Shown here in pieces: positions 34,774-43,240 of a stretch of 64,000 nucleotides of DNA. Numbering within the stretch: position 1 is the first letter of the stretch; each line of letters opens with the position of its first letter. Below the pieces are notes generated by a model that was not told the origin of the DNA, ran no database searches, and saw only the letters and a list, made by a program, of their open reading frames with translations. This DNA comes from Mesobacillus subterraneus (lineage in GTDB: Bacteria; Bacillota; Bacilli; Bacillales; Cytobacillaceae). The stretch covers positions 62,001-126,000 of the forward strand of contig NZ_RSFW01000014.1 in the NCBI RefSeq assembly GCF_003937825.1. The letters run 5' to 3'. The translations under genes and the position numbers were made by a program.

Positions 34774-37700
34774 TTAAGCTTTTTCCACATCCACGAAGAC
34801 GTCCTGCTGGGCCGGCCCGCCGATGAGCAGGTCTGCAAGGTAACCTTCAAAGTAGCTGCCATCCCGGTCTGACAAGGCGTTGACGGAGAATCCGAGACCG
34901 CGTGGTTTCGCGTAGCCTGATTCTTCATGGAGCGGTTTATTGAATTCGTAGTTAGTGTGGCCGTATTTGCCGGCAGGTTCAATCGTTTTGCCATCGACTT
35001 TGACTGCTTTGGAGCCATAGGCGTCATGTCCGAAGCTGAAGTTTGCCCCGACTACACCCGGCTTGATCCCTGGGGTCACGAGTGCCCGGCCTTTCACTTT
35101 TGCATTGTTGGACGAAAGGACAATTTCATCGTCTGTCTTGATGCCCTTTTTCTTCGCGTCGATCGGGTTGATCCATACATAGTTTTCCGGCTTAATTTCA
35201 CGCAGCCAAGTGTTGCCTTCGGTCCGGTGCGTCGACATATTCCTTGATTTCCAGTTGATGAACTGCAGCGGCTTGTTTGGCTTATAGATCTCGCCGTCGT
35301 AAGTCTTGATTTCCTCTGCGACCGGAACGCCTTCGAAGAACTTGCCTGTGTAGGCACTCTTGAAGCCTGCTGCCTTTTCATCGTAAAAATACACCTGTTT
35401 CGCCCACTGGTATTTGAGCTTGTTGCCGATATATTCATCCCCTGCTGCCTCAAAGCGGCCGCCGCGATTCAGTACATACACAACTTTTTTCCATTCATCT
35501 GGTTTGACTGCATTTTTCAGCTTGTTGATGTCGAAATACTTGCCGAGCGCTTTCTGCCTTGCTTTTTCAAAAATAGCCAGTTCTTCTGCATTCGCATCCC
35601 TGACTGGTTTCTGTCCGTCAAACGCAATGTTGACAATCCGTTTCAGATAGTAGTCTTCAGGCGTGTTGAGTGCTGAGCCATCGACGAAAGCATTATCTCC
35701 AACACCTGGAAGGCCCATTCCTTTTAAAAGATCGATGTAGACTTGTTCCGTCGGACGTGCGTCAGGAACAACTCTTGTCACCGGCTGGATGACACCGGCG
35801 AACTTATGCTTCAGGATCGGGAAGATATCCTCCGCATTCCAGCTTTCAAGGTAAGCAAGGTCCGGTAAAATAAAGTCTGCGTACTTGGATGTTTCGCCGA
35901 TCATCGTATCAGATGAGACAACAAGTTCCACGACTTTAGGGTCTCGGATGAATTTTGCCTGCATATCCGATCTTGGTCCTGCCATGACAGGAGATGTCCT
36001 GTTGATCAGCAGTGCCCTGATTTTATAAGGATAGCCTTCAGCCGAGCTTGGAAGGACGTCCTGGATGAGCTTGTTACCCAACGGATACCAAGGGCGTTTC
36101 GCCGGGTAGCCATCTTTCTCAAACAATGATGTTTTTTCATAAGGAATCTTATGTCTTGTCACCGGGATTCCCCAGGCTGTGTTCGGAGCCGGAACTGTTG
36201 CCAGATCATAGCGGCCTTCTGTTGCCTTGAACTTCGCCCCTAATACCGTGTCTCCGCCCTTCCAGTCATGGTTTCCGACAAGGTGGTTCAGCATGTTTAT
36301 GGCACGGACGCTGTAGTAGCCATTCGTGTGCATCGCCGGTCCGCGGTAAGCATGGATGCCTACCTTTTTCCCATGTGATGTGAATTCACGGGCAATCTGT
36401 ATGATTTGGTCGACTGGCACATCTGCCAGCTTCGCATATTCCTCGATTGATTTTTCCATTACTTTATCCTTGAAAATCCTGAAGACGGATTTCACCTTGA
36501 TTCCATTGATGGTTGTATCAACATCAAGCTCGCCGTTCCTTGCTTTTGTATGGGGAACAGGCTTGCCATTTTCAAGTACAACGAACTCCTCGCCGCCGAT
36601 TCCCAGCTCCTGGGCACGGACAAACGGGCGCTTCTTCTCGTCAACATTGACCAGGAAGGATGCGTCGCTCCATGTTGTCTCGCCGTCTTCATTCGCTGCT
36701 TCCTGATTCGGATTGCGAAGGTAAATATCGTCATAGCGATTGTTCTCGATGATCCAGCGGCACATCGCCATTGCGAGCGCGCCGTCGCCGCCTGGTTTTA
36801 CAGGAACCCAGACATGGGCTTTCTCTGCAGTCTTGCTGTAGCGGGGATCGATGACGACCATCTTCATGCCGCGGTCAATCGCATTTGTGATCTGCGGAGC
36901 GAAGGTAGTCGGCCCGCGGTTTGCGACCATTGGGTTTGTTCCCCAGACGATGACCATCTCGGCATTATCGTAGTCAGGGATCATCCGCTTCTTCGGCTTT
37001 TCAGAGTCATGCGACCTGGCATTGCCCTGGACGCTTGTGATTCCGCAGTAGCCGCCATGATCGTAATAGTTCGCTGTGCCAAGGCTTCCGATGGCCAGGC
37101 GCTCAATGAATTCGCGTCTGTGTCCTGCCATGATCGCGATCTGGTTCGCTTTTGGCCCAAAATCGGGATGGTTGGTATCAATCAACATATCCTTGTACTT
37201 TTTATCAAATTCCGCTTTCGTCATTTCACCGGCCTTCAGTTTTTCCCAGTCGGCCATGACGGCAGCTTCAGGAACGTATTTCCACATTTCTTTTAACCCA
37301 GGAGTTCCAAGATCCTTGCTGCCCCCAAGGATTTCCTTGTACGCCTCTTCCCAGCTGACCGTTTTCCATACACCGCTGCCCCGTTCGCCAACACGTTTCA
37401 AGGGCTTTTGCACCCTGAAGGCATCATAGTTCGTCTGGATTCCGGCCTGGCCCTTCAGGCAGGTACGCCCGCCGCGAAGGCCGCGGCCCAGTTTCGCCAC
37501 GTCACCGGTGCCTTTTACCGCCTGGGTGATCGGGGTGTCATAATTGATATGGCCGATTTGCACCATATTAATCGGGCTGTATTGATTGCCGGCAATCTTG
37601 CGGACGATTGATGAATAAGCTCCGCCCGCGGCTCCGGCTGTGATATACGTTTTAATCGTACATGTGGCATTACATTGCTGGCATGATGTGAAGATGACGT

Positions 37701-37872
37701 TTTCGGCTGTGTAATCCTGATAATCGGTGCCTGTTCCGTGTGGTTCATCAATCCAGACATCGCCCATTACCTGCTTGATTGGCCCGACGAATGCCGGACC
37801 GACGAATGCGACTGCACCCAGCGTTCCGAGCGCTTTTAAAAAGCCCCGCCTTTTCATTGGTTTATTTTGCAT
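34774..37872 (-). CDS. Molybdopterin oxidoreductase catalytic subunit (SrdA/TtrA/PsrA-like), Tat-exported
   Basis: A 1032-residue DMSO-reductase superfamily enzyme. A twin-arginine leader MKRRGFLKALGTLGAVAFVG spans residues 6-25. A [4Fe-4S] site is formed by C64, C67, C71 and C138 (SCQQCNATC, RTCLKG). The DHGGYCGITS region (C276) is a plausible molybdenum ligand, and WGTNPMVANRG, DPRYSKTA and the C-terminal GHDAYGSKAV bind the two pterins. Length and sequence style match tetrathionate (TtrA) and the Bacillus respiratory selenate reductase SrdA, rather than the narrower polysulfide reductases. The gene overlaps the preceding nrfD-like gene by 11 nt. The electron acceptor cannot be fixed from sequence. 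Confidence 0.85.
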   Translation of the reverse strand: MQNKPMKRRGFLKALGTLGAVAFVGPAFVGPIKQVMGDVWIDEPHGTGTDYQDYTAENVIFTSCQQCNATCTIKTYITAGAAGGAYSSIVRKIAGNQYSPINMVQIGHINYDTPITQAVKGTGDVAKLGRGLRGGRTCLKGQAGIQTNYDAFRVQKPLKRVGERGSGVWKTVSWEEAYKEILGGSKDLGTPGLKEMWKYVPEAAVMADWEKLKAGEMTKAEFDKKYKDMLIDTNHPDFGPKANQIAIMAGHRREFIERLAIGSLGTANYYDHGGYCGITSVQGNARSHDSEKPKKRMIPDYDNAEMVIVWGTNPMVANRGPTTFAPQITNAIDRGMKMVVIDPRYSKTAEKAHVWVPVKPGGDGALAMAMCRWIIENNRYDDIYLRNPNQEAANEDGETTWSDASFLVNVDEKKRPFVRAQELGIGGEEFVVLENGKPVPHTKARNGELDVDTTINGIKVKSVFRIFKDKVMEKSIEEYAKLADVPVDQIIQIAREFTSHGKKVGIHAYRGPAMHTNGYYSVRAINMLNHLVGNHDWKGGDTVLGAKFKATEGRYDLATVPAPNTAWGIPVTRHKIPYEKTSLFEKDGYPAKRPWYPLGNKLIQDVLPSSAEGYPYKIRALLINRTSPVMAGPRSDMQAKFIRDPKVVELVVSSDTMIGETSKYADFILPDLAYLESWNAEDIFPILKHKFAGVIQPVTRVVPDARPTEQVYIDLLKGMGLPGVGDNAFVDGSALNTPEDYYLKRIVNIAFDGQKPVRDANAEELAIFEKARQKALGKYFDINKLKNAVKPDEWKKVVYVLNRGGRFEAAGDEYIGNKLKYQWAKQVYFYDEKAAGFKSAYTGKFFEGVPVAEEIKTYDGEIYKPNKPLQFINWKSRNMSTHRTEGNTWLREIKPENYVWINPIDAKKKGIKTDDEIVLSSNNAKVKGRALVTPGIKPGVVGANFSFGHDAYGSKAVKVDGKTIEPAGKYGHTNYEFNKPLHEESGYAKPRGLGFSVNALSDRDGSYFEGYLADLLIGGPAQQDVFVDVEKA

Positions 37873-39154
37873 GATGGTTCACCTCGTCAGAAGTTTCTTC
37901 AATTGGCAGCAGCAGCTCGCCAAATGAATAGATTAATAATCCCATCGCGACAACGCCGACACTGACCATCCATTCCTTGATTGTCGGTGCGTAATTGCCC
38001 CATGGCAGTTCGTGGAAAACTGGCACGACAAGCGGTGGCAGCACGATATTGAAGCGGACACCGATGATGCCGATGACGATCAGGACAGCGGCTGCGAGCA
38101 GCGCGTTGACGTTCTGGCTTGTTTTTTTCCAGAAGACGATTGTGATTGGCACGACAGCGCCGAGGAACATCTGCACGATCCAGAACGACCACGCTTTCTC
38201 GCTCGCCATCATCGTGGCCAGCGTATCAAGGTGTTCAGCTTCAAGTCCGTACCAGCCAATCAGATATTCATAGAATTGAAGACCCAGGTCGATGATCAGG
38301 AACCCGACCATCAGTTTTGATAAAGAAACAACCATGTCCTGATTGATGTGCTGCTTCTGGACTTTTTTCTTGATGATGTACATCGCTAAAAGCAAGGCCG
38401 TTCCCGAAACCATTGCGGATACGACGAAGATGATCGGGAAGAGCGCCGTATTCCATGCCGGGCGCGCTTTTACGACCGCAAAAATCGTTCCTGTTCCGCC
38501 GTGGACACCGAGTATCGCCAGCGGAATACCGATGGTGCCGAGGATTTTCATCCACATATGGTCACGCTTTTTCGTAGCGGCATTGATTGTTGCGTTATTA
38601 AAAGTTATGAATCTGGCAATAAAACCTTTTAGTGAGTTTGTTTTTGCCGCGCGTACAAGGTCTTCTCTCATCGCAATGTAAAGCTCAACCGTTAAAAGGC
38701 CGATGTAGACGAGATAAAAATGGACTTCCCATGCGAGCGGTGAAGTGACGTTCCAGTAGATGATCGCGTTCAGCATCCGCTCCGGACGGCCAAGGTCCAT
38801 CAGCACGAATGTCAGCGCGACGATCATACAGACGATCGCTGTGAACAGCGCGGCCTTTCCGACTCTCTCGTATTCTTCCATTCCGAATACGTAAATCAGG
38901 GTTGATAATAAGAACGACCCGGCACTCAAGCCGACAAAGAAGATGTAGAAAGCAATCCACGCTCCCCACGGTGTGATGCTTGATAGATTCGTAGCTGCCA
39001 AGCCTGTGATGAAGCGTTCCACAATGAAATACCCGCCGACCAAAAAGGCAACGGTCAGAGCAGAAATCCATATTTTAAAAGCTTTTGACACGGTAACGTT
39101 TATTTTGGTTTTGGATGTGCTTTTCTGTTTTAAATCAACAGCAAGATTGGACAT
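37862..39154 (-). CDS. NrfD/PsrC-type membrane anchor subunit
   Basis: A 430-residue protein with about nine or ten hydrophobic helices, of the NrfD/PsrC family that takes electrons from menaquinol and passes them to the iron-sulfur subunit. Typical are WGAWIAFYIFFVGLSAGSFL, DLGRPERMLNAI and NVTSPLAWEVHFYLVYIGLL. It starts 12 nt after the FeS subunit and overlaps the catalytic gene by 11 nt, so the three are translationally linked. There is no haem-binding cytochrome b subunit of the Nar type. Confidence 0.88.
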   Translation of the reverse strand: MSNLAVDLKQKSTSKTKINVTVSKAFKIWISALTVAFLVGGYFIVERFITGLAATNLSSITPWGAWIAFYIFFVGLSAGSFLLSTLIYVFGMEEYERVGKAALFTAIVCMIVALTFVLMDLGRPERMLNAIIYWNVTSPLAWEVHFYLVYIGLLTVELYIAMREDLVRAAKTNSLKGFIARFITFNNATINAATKKRDHMWMKILGTIGIPLAILGVHGGTGTIFAVVKARPAWNTALFPIIFVVSAMVSGTALLLAMYIIKKKVQKQHINQDMVVSLSKLMVGFLIIDLGLQFYEYLIGWYGLEAEHLDTLATMMASEKAWSFWIVQMFLGAVVPITIVFWKKTSQNVNALLAAAVLIVIGIIGVRFNIVLPPLVVPVFHELPWGNYAPTIKEWMVSVGVVAMGLLIYSFGELLLPIEETSDEVNHHAK

Positions 39155-39166
39155 CGCCAGTCCCTC

Positions 39167-40054
39167 CTATCGTAAATAAATGACGTTTGGATGCGTTCCA
39201 AGCTCTTCCTTCAGGCGGAATGCTCTTGGGCTCGCAGCCAGCTTGGATACAACACTGTTTGGATCGCTGATATCGCCGAAGAAGCGGGCATCGCCAATGC
39301 AGGTTTCCACACATGCCGGCTCTTCTCCTCTCTGCAGGCGGTGGAAGCAAAAACTGCATTTGCGGACTGTTCCGATTGGCGTCTTGCCTTTTTCACGGTT
39401 TCCGCGTTCGACTCCGTATTCTGGGCTGGTTACATCATTTGCTCCGAGCATTTCCTGTTCATAACTGTCGCCGAAATCGAAGGAACGCGCGCCATAAGGG
39501 CAGGCCACAATGCAGTAACGGCAGCCGATGCAGCGGTCATTGTCGATCGCTACAATCCCGTTCTCCATTTTATAGGTCGCTCTCGTAGGGCAAACCTGCG
39601 CACATGCCGGTTTGTCACACTGCATGCACGGCCTCGGCAGGTTGACTGCCTTGATGTTTGGGAACTCGCCTTCGAGCGATTCCATGACGACGTTGTAGGA
39701 GATTCCCGGCGGCGTCCTGTTCTCAGCCTTACAGCTGACTGTACAAGTATCGCAGCCAACGCATTTTTTCAGGTCGATGACCATCGCCCATTTCGGACCG
39801 TCCCCTTTCCTGATGTCCGGACCATCTCCTGATGCGTAATAATTGCCGAATTCCTTTGTCAGCGAGGAAGAGTAAATTTTATGGAAGTCCTCGATGTTCA
39901 GTTTTCCGCTGATGACCTTCCTGGCATCCCGCGCCATGTTCAGGCCAAGCGCTGTGTCATACTGCGATTCATCCATTTCTTTCTTTCCGTCAGGCAGCAT
40001 CTTGTCGACAATTTTGTCGTAATCTACTTTTTTCTCATTTGAAAATAGACCCAT
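39167..40054 (-). CDS. Four-cluster ferredoxin subunit (SrdB/TtrB/PsrB-like)
   Basis: A 295-residue protein carrying four [4Fe-4S] cysteine sets: CVGCDTCTVSCKAEN, CMQCDKPACAQVCP, CIGCRYCIVACPYGA and CSFCFHRLQRGEEPACVETC. It has an N-terminal extension of about 90 residues (from MGLFSNEKKVDYDK), longer than most PsrB proteins. It moves electrons from the NrfD anchor to the molybdopterin subunit. No Tat leader of its own is visible, so export is probably by hitchhiking with the catalytic subunit. B-C-A order is that of the srd operon of Bacillus selenatarsenatis. Confidence 0.9.
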   Translation of the reverse strand: MGLFSNEKKVDYDKIVDKMLPDGKKEMDESQYDTALGLNMARDARKVISGKLNIEDFHKIYSSSLTKEFGNYYASGDGPDIRKGDGPKWAMVIDLKKCVGCDTCTVSCKAENRTPPGISYNVVMESLEGEFPNIKAVNLPRPCMQCDKPACAQVCPTRATYKMENGIVAIDNDRCIGCRYCIVACPYGARSFDFGDSYEQEMLGANDVTSPEYGVERGNREKGKTPIGTVRKCSFCFHRLQRGEEPACVETCIGDARFFGDISDPNSVVSKLAASPRAFRLKEELGTHPNVIYLR

Positions 40055-40076
40055 TTCCCGTCACCTCTTTTTGCGA

Positions 40077-40277
40077 TTATATTTCCTTCTTGATTTCCTT
40101 GATGTCATCCGCAATGTCGTCGGTAATATCACTAGTCAGCTCTCTGGTCGACTTCTTGAACTCCTTCAGCGTCTGGCCGAACGCCCGGCCAATTTCCGGC
40201 AGCTTCTTCGGGCCGAAGATGATCAATGCCAACGTTAAGATTAAGATCAAACCAGGAACACCAATATTGGATAGCAT
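40077..40277 (-). CDS. tatA: TatA-type twin-arginine translocase subunit
   Basis: A 66-residue protein with one N-terminal helix ([20 protein letters not shown]) ending in the [20 protein letters not shown] hinge and amphipathic helix of TatA. ATG 40277 is chosen because AAAGGAAG lies 7 nt upstream; an in-frame TTG at 40298 is part of the leader. It is the first gene of the molybdoenzyme operon, 22 nt before the FeS gene, so a dedicated TatA is made together with its Tat substrate. No TatC is present in the window. Confidence 0.9.
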   Translation of the reverse strand: MLSNIGVPGLILILTLALIIFGPKKLPEIGRAFGQTLKEFKKSTRELTSDITDDIADDIKEIKKEI

Positions 40278-40320
40278 AGTGCCACTTCCTTTTTTCAAAT
40301 TTTTTCTTTGCTTATTTATA

Positions 40321-40337
40321 ATGCAAGTGGTGTGCCA
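40321..40337 (-). promoter_or_regulatory. Sigma-54 (SigL) promoter of the molybdoenzyme operon
   Basis: Reverse strand reads TGGCAC-ACCAC-TTGCA, an essentially perfect -24/-12 element with the invariant GG and GC correctly spaced. Transcription should start near 40311, about 34 nt before the tatA ATG. Confidence 0.92.
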
Positions 40338-40428
40338 AGTTTTTCGGATTGGTGGTTTTGGTTGTTATTGGGGTGCTGTATTCCTTGCGGGAGTAAGGCT
40401 CCGGTAAAAGTGACACCTTTGTGAACAA

Positions 40429-40473
40429 GAAAAAGCGGCTGGAACGAGGTGGATGCTCGCTTCTCAGCCGCTT
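40429..40473 (-). terminator. Terminator of the NERD gene, inside the enhancer-promoter interval
   Basis: Stem AAGCGGCTG / CAGCCGCTT plus an inner CGAG / CTCG pairing, T-run on the reverse strand. It blocks read-through from the NERD gene into the sigma-54 operon. Confidence 0.8.
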
Positions 40474-40480
40474 GTTTGTG

Positions 40481-40545
40481 TGCCATTTTGTCATGGTCTT
40501 GCAAATTTGGCATGTGCCATTTTGTCAGGGTGTGCAATCTTGGCA
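40481..40545. promoter_or_regulatory. Four palindromic upstream activator sites (two tandem pairs)
   Basis: TGCCATTTTGTCA at 40481-40493 and again at 40515-40527; TGCAAATTTGGCA at 40500-40512 and TGCAATCTTGGCA at 40533-40545. All fit TGnnA-N3-TnnCA, and the pair is duplicated with a 33-34 bp repeat. They lie about 150-210 bp upstream of the sigma-54 promoter, where enhancer-binding proteins act. The adjacent NtrC-type regulator is the likely ligand (inference). Confidence 0.75.
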
Positions 40546-40618
40546 TTCGTCTTTTCTTCAGGGGACTTTTATTCTGGCACGCTGTAGTTGAAACGGTTCA
40601 GGTAGGGATAATCGGCTC

Positions 40619-41596
40619 TCAGCTCCACAAATCGAAGTTTTTACCTGGTTTATAGACTCTTCCTTTTTTAGTACCGCTGCTGTCCAGGTCCATGGATAAA
40701 AGCAAACGCTTGGCCTGGTGGATGGATGAGAGTTGGAGGAAGTCTCTAAATTGCTTGTTCGTAATAGATGGGCCATAAATGAGATAGTAATCCTTCAGAG
40801 CATTGATATGAGCATCCTTTGAGAGGTGGCCGCACTTTCTACAGCCCCATACGCCATGGATTCTCTCCATGCCCAGAGTATGGCATGACGGACATTCAAC
40901 GCCTGTCTGTAATTCATCAAATGGTGGATTCATAGCCTTTAAGTCAGGCAGATAAGGTGTATTTTTTCTCATCAACAGCCTAGCTATTTTCTTCACATCT
41001 TGATCCGTCAGTATCTCCTTTTGGTATTTTTCGAGGTATGGTGAGAGTTTATAGAAGATGCCTGGGGTCTTGAACACTCTTTGGCTAACTTCTTTATTCT
41101 GTGTAGGGTTTTTAATCAGGGCTTGTGAATAAGTTATGGCGACGAGCGGTTCAAATGGGGGTGGTGAGAATTGCTGGCTTTTAAGGAAAGCTTGGAGTTG
41201 CCGTGCTTGGGTTTTTGCCTGGAGGATGGGATCAAGATATGCCTTTTCAAACCCATTTAAATATTGGATCATTTGATTGAATTCCGGGTAAAATTCCAGC
41301 GTTCCTGCATAATATTTTGAGTCGATTGGGATGATTAAGGAGTTTGAGAGTAGTAAGGAATCGATTTGGAAGTGTGTACCGTTATAGGGGATTCTTAAAT
41401 CATGCAAGATTGTAAGATTGTAGTGGTCGATTTGCGAGATATGGTAATCTAATTCTTTTTCACCTTTGTATCCTGCCCGTTTTCGGGATAACTTGTTCTC
41501 AAATTCTGCTTTCCGTGGATGATTTGCCGGAAATCGTCTTACAATTGCTTCGTAAACTCTTATTTCTTTTGGAATGGATCGGTTTTTTATGATCAA
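40619..41596 (-). CDS. NERD domain protein with C-terminal zinc ribbon
   Basis: A 325-residue protein. TTG 41596 is chosen because GAGGAGGG lies 7 nt before it. Residues about 30-150 are a nuclease-related (NERD) domain: KRAGYKGEKELDYHI, GTHFQIDSLLLSN and IIPIDSKYYAGTL keep the acidic/lysine core of restriction-nuclease-like folds. The C-terminal part holds a zinc ribbon (CPSCHTLG ... CRKCGHLSKD). DNA processing is suspected, but no activity is proven for the family. It lies between the molybdoenzyme operon and its regulators without an obvious link. Confidence 0.82.
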   Translation of the reverse strand: MIIKNRSIPKEIRVYEAIVRRFPANHPRKAEFENKLSRKRAGYKGEKELDYHISQIDHYNLTILHDLRIPYNGTHFQIDSLLLSNSLIIPIDSKYYAGTLEFYPEFNQMIQYLNGFEKAYLDPILQAKTQARQLQAFLKSQQFSPPPFEPLVAITYSQALIKNPTQNKEVSQRVFKTPGIFYKLSPYLEKYQKEILTDQDVKKIARLLMRKNTPYLPDLKAMNPPFDELQTGVECPSCHTLGMERIHGVWGCRKCGHLSKDAHINALKDYYLIYGPSITNKQFRDFLQLSSIHQAKRLLLSMDLDSSGTKKGRVYKPGKNFDLWS

Positions 41597-41675
41597 AAGC
41601 TTCCCTCCTCTTCTAATGTCCACCTAAATATTCGATTCAGTTGCTTAAAATACCTTCTTGCTTGTTGGTGAAAAT

Positions 41676-41820
41676 TTTTATTGGCGAAGTTCACAACTTT
41701 ATTGGCGATAATTTGATTTTATTGGCGAAAATCGATTTTTATTGGCGAAACCAACCTGTTTATTGGCGAAAATCAATTTTTATTGGCGAACTGGAATTCT
41801 GAGCGTTTTTTTCCAATTCG
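41676..41820. repeat. ATTGGCGAA six-copy spaced array with terminal hairpin (copy 2)
   Basis: ATTGGCG cores start at 41680, 41701, 41721, 41741, 41762 and 41782, spacing 21, 20, 20, 21, 20 bp, identical to the array at 15097-15240. It ends with ATTGGCGAACTGGAA and a partner TTCCAATTCG, again as in copy 1. Flanking and between-core sequence differs. Confidence 0.9.
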
Positions 41821-41865
41821 TCGAGCCACAGGAACCCCAACTTAGCAGCATTGCCGCTCTCCACC

Positions 41866-41892
41866 CAAAAAAAAGCAGGAAGCATGCTTCCT
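41866..41892 (-). terminator. Terminator of the sensor-regulator operon
   Basis: Palindrome AGGAAGCATGCTTCCT overlapping the stop codon, followed by TTTTTTTT on the reverse strand. Confidence 0.85.
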
Positions 41893-43240
41893 ACTCTTTC
41901 AACCCATATTGATCGATTTTCCGATAAAGATTGCGGACGCTGATTCCTAACACTTCGGCTGCTTTTGTTTTGTTCCAGTTCATCTGCTTCAAGGCGTTTT
42001 CGATGTGCACCCTCTCGACTTCTTCCAGCGAGCAGAGCAGCGGGGCGGCACTAGCATTTGCCACCACAGGTACCACACCTTTAGCAGCATGCGGCAGGAG
42101 CAAATCCTCCGCTTCAATCAAACTGCCTTTTGACAGCAAAACGCCGCGTTCGATCAGGTGGCTTAGCTCCCTGACATTGCCGGGGAAATCATAGTGTTCG
42201 AGCGCTGCCAGGGCATCGGCAGATAGCTGTTTTGATGATGCTTTTGTTTTACCAATAAAGTGCTCAATCAGCGCAGGCAAATCCGATTTGCGTTCGCGCA
42301 GGGGCGGGATGGTCAGCTTTACCACATTCAAGCGATAATACAGATCCTCCCGGAAGCGTCCTTCTGCGACTTCTTTTTCCATATCGCGGTTCGTGGCGGC
42401 GACGACGCGGACGGAAACATGCCGTTCCCTCACATCACCGACGCGGCGGAATTCACCGGTTTCAAGGAAGCGCAGCAATTTTACCTGTAGGGCCAGCGGC
42501 ATTTCGCCCAATTCATCAAGGAAAAGTGTGCCGCCTTTTGCCGCTTCAACCAGGCCCTTTTTCTCCTGGCTCGCACCAGTAAAGGCACCGCGCGCATGGC
42601 CGAACAGCTCGCTTTCCAGCAGATGCTCCGGCAAAGCACCTGAGTTGACCGGCACAAACGGCTCATCTGCCCGGCTGCTCCAATAGTGGAGGGCCTTCGC
42701 GAACAGCTCCTTCCCGGTACCGCTCTCCCCCTCGATCATCACGGGAACCTCGCTGTCGGCAATCCTCCTTGTCATCTCCAGCACTTCTTTAAAATTCGGG
42801 CTGTTGCCGATGATGTTGAATTCATTATGCTGGGCGATGATTTTCTTCATGCTGGCATTCTTTTCTTTGAGCGACTTATTTTCAGCTGCCTTTCCAATGG
42901 TCAGCTCCAGCTCGGACAGATTATACGGTTTCGTAATATAGTCAAATGCGCCAACCTTCATCGCTTCAATCGCGGTATCAATCGTTCCGTGCCCGGTCAA
43001 TATCAGGACCTCGACATCCGGCTGGATCGCCTTTGTTTCTTTTAACAGCTCAATGCCATCCATGTTCGGCAGGCGGATATCATAGACGCCAATGTCATAT
43101 TCGTTCTTTTTTACCAGCTCAAGTGCATCCTCGGCAGTGCCGGCGCTGTCCACATCAAAACCTTTCCGCTTCAGCCGCCTGATCAGCAGCTCAAGCAAAT
43201 CCTGTTCATCATCAACGACTAGCAATCTGGTTGCTGACAT
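41891..43240 (-). CDS. NtrC-family sigma-54-dependent response regulator
   Basis: A 449-residue activator. ATG 43240 is chosen for its GGAGGTGGGAG ribosome site and because the receiver domain begins there. Receiver (1-120): DDE acidic pair at 10-12, phosphoacceptor D54 in YDIRLPNMDG, T83-region LTGHG. The AAA+ domain has Walker A GESGTGKE (171-178) and GAFTGA (218-223), the loop that contacts sigma-54. The C-terminal Fis-type helix-turn-helix is NKTKAAEVLGISVRNLYRKI. It overlaps the kinase gene by 29 nt. The adjacent sigma-54 promoter and palindromic enhancer sites make the molybdoenzyme operon its probable target. Confidence 0.93.
   Translation of the reverse strand: MSATRLLVVDDEQDLLELLIRRLKRKGFDVDSAGTAEDALELVKKNEYDIGVYDIRLPNMDGIELLKETKAIQPDVEVLILTGHGTIDTAIEAMKVGAFDYITKPYNLSELELTIGKAAENKSLKEKNASMKKIIAQHNEFNIIGNSPNFKEVLEMTRRIADSEVPVMIEGESGTGKELFAKALHYWSSRADEPFVPVNSGALPEHLLESELFGHARGAFTGASQEKKGLVEAAKGGTLFLDELGEMPLALQVKLLRFLETGEFRRVGDVRERHVSVRVVAATNRDMEKEVAEGRFREDLYYRLNVVKLTIPPLRERKSDLPALIEHFIGKTKASSKQLSADALAALEHYDFPGNVRELSHLIERGVLLSKGSLIEAEDLLLPHAAKGVVPVVANASAAPLLCSLEEVERVHIENALKQMNWNKTKAAEVLGISVRNLYRKIDQYGLKE

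Noticed and set aside
36550-37296. 248-residue forward ORF
   Set aside because: Antisense to the molybdopterin subunit, Cys/His-rich shadow with no family match.
34774-40298. Nitrate reductase narGHJI
   Set aside because: The anchor is NrfD-type, not cytochrome b NarI, and the catalytic subunit is Tat-exported with SrdA/TtrA-type cysteines and B-C-A order.
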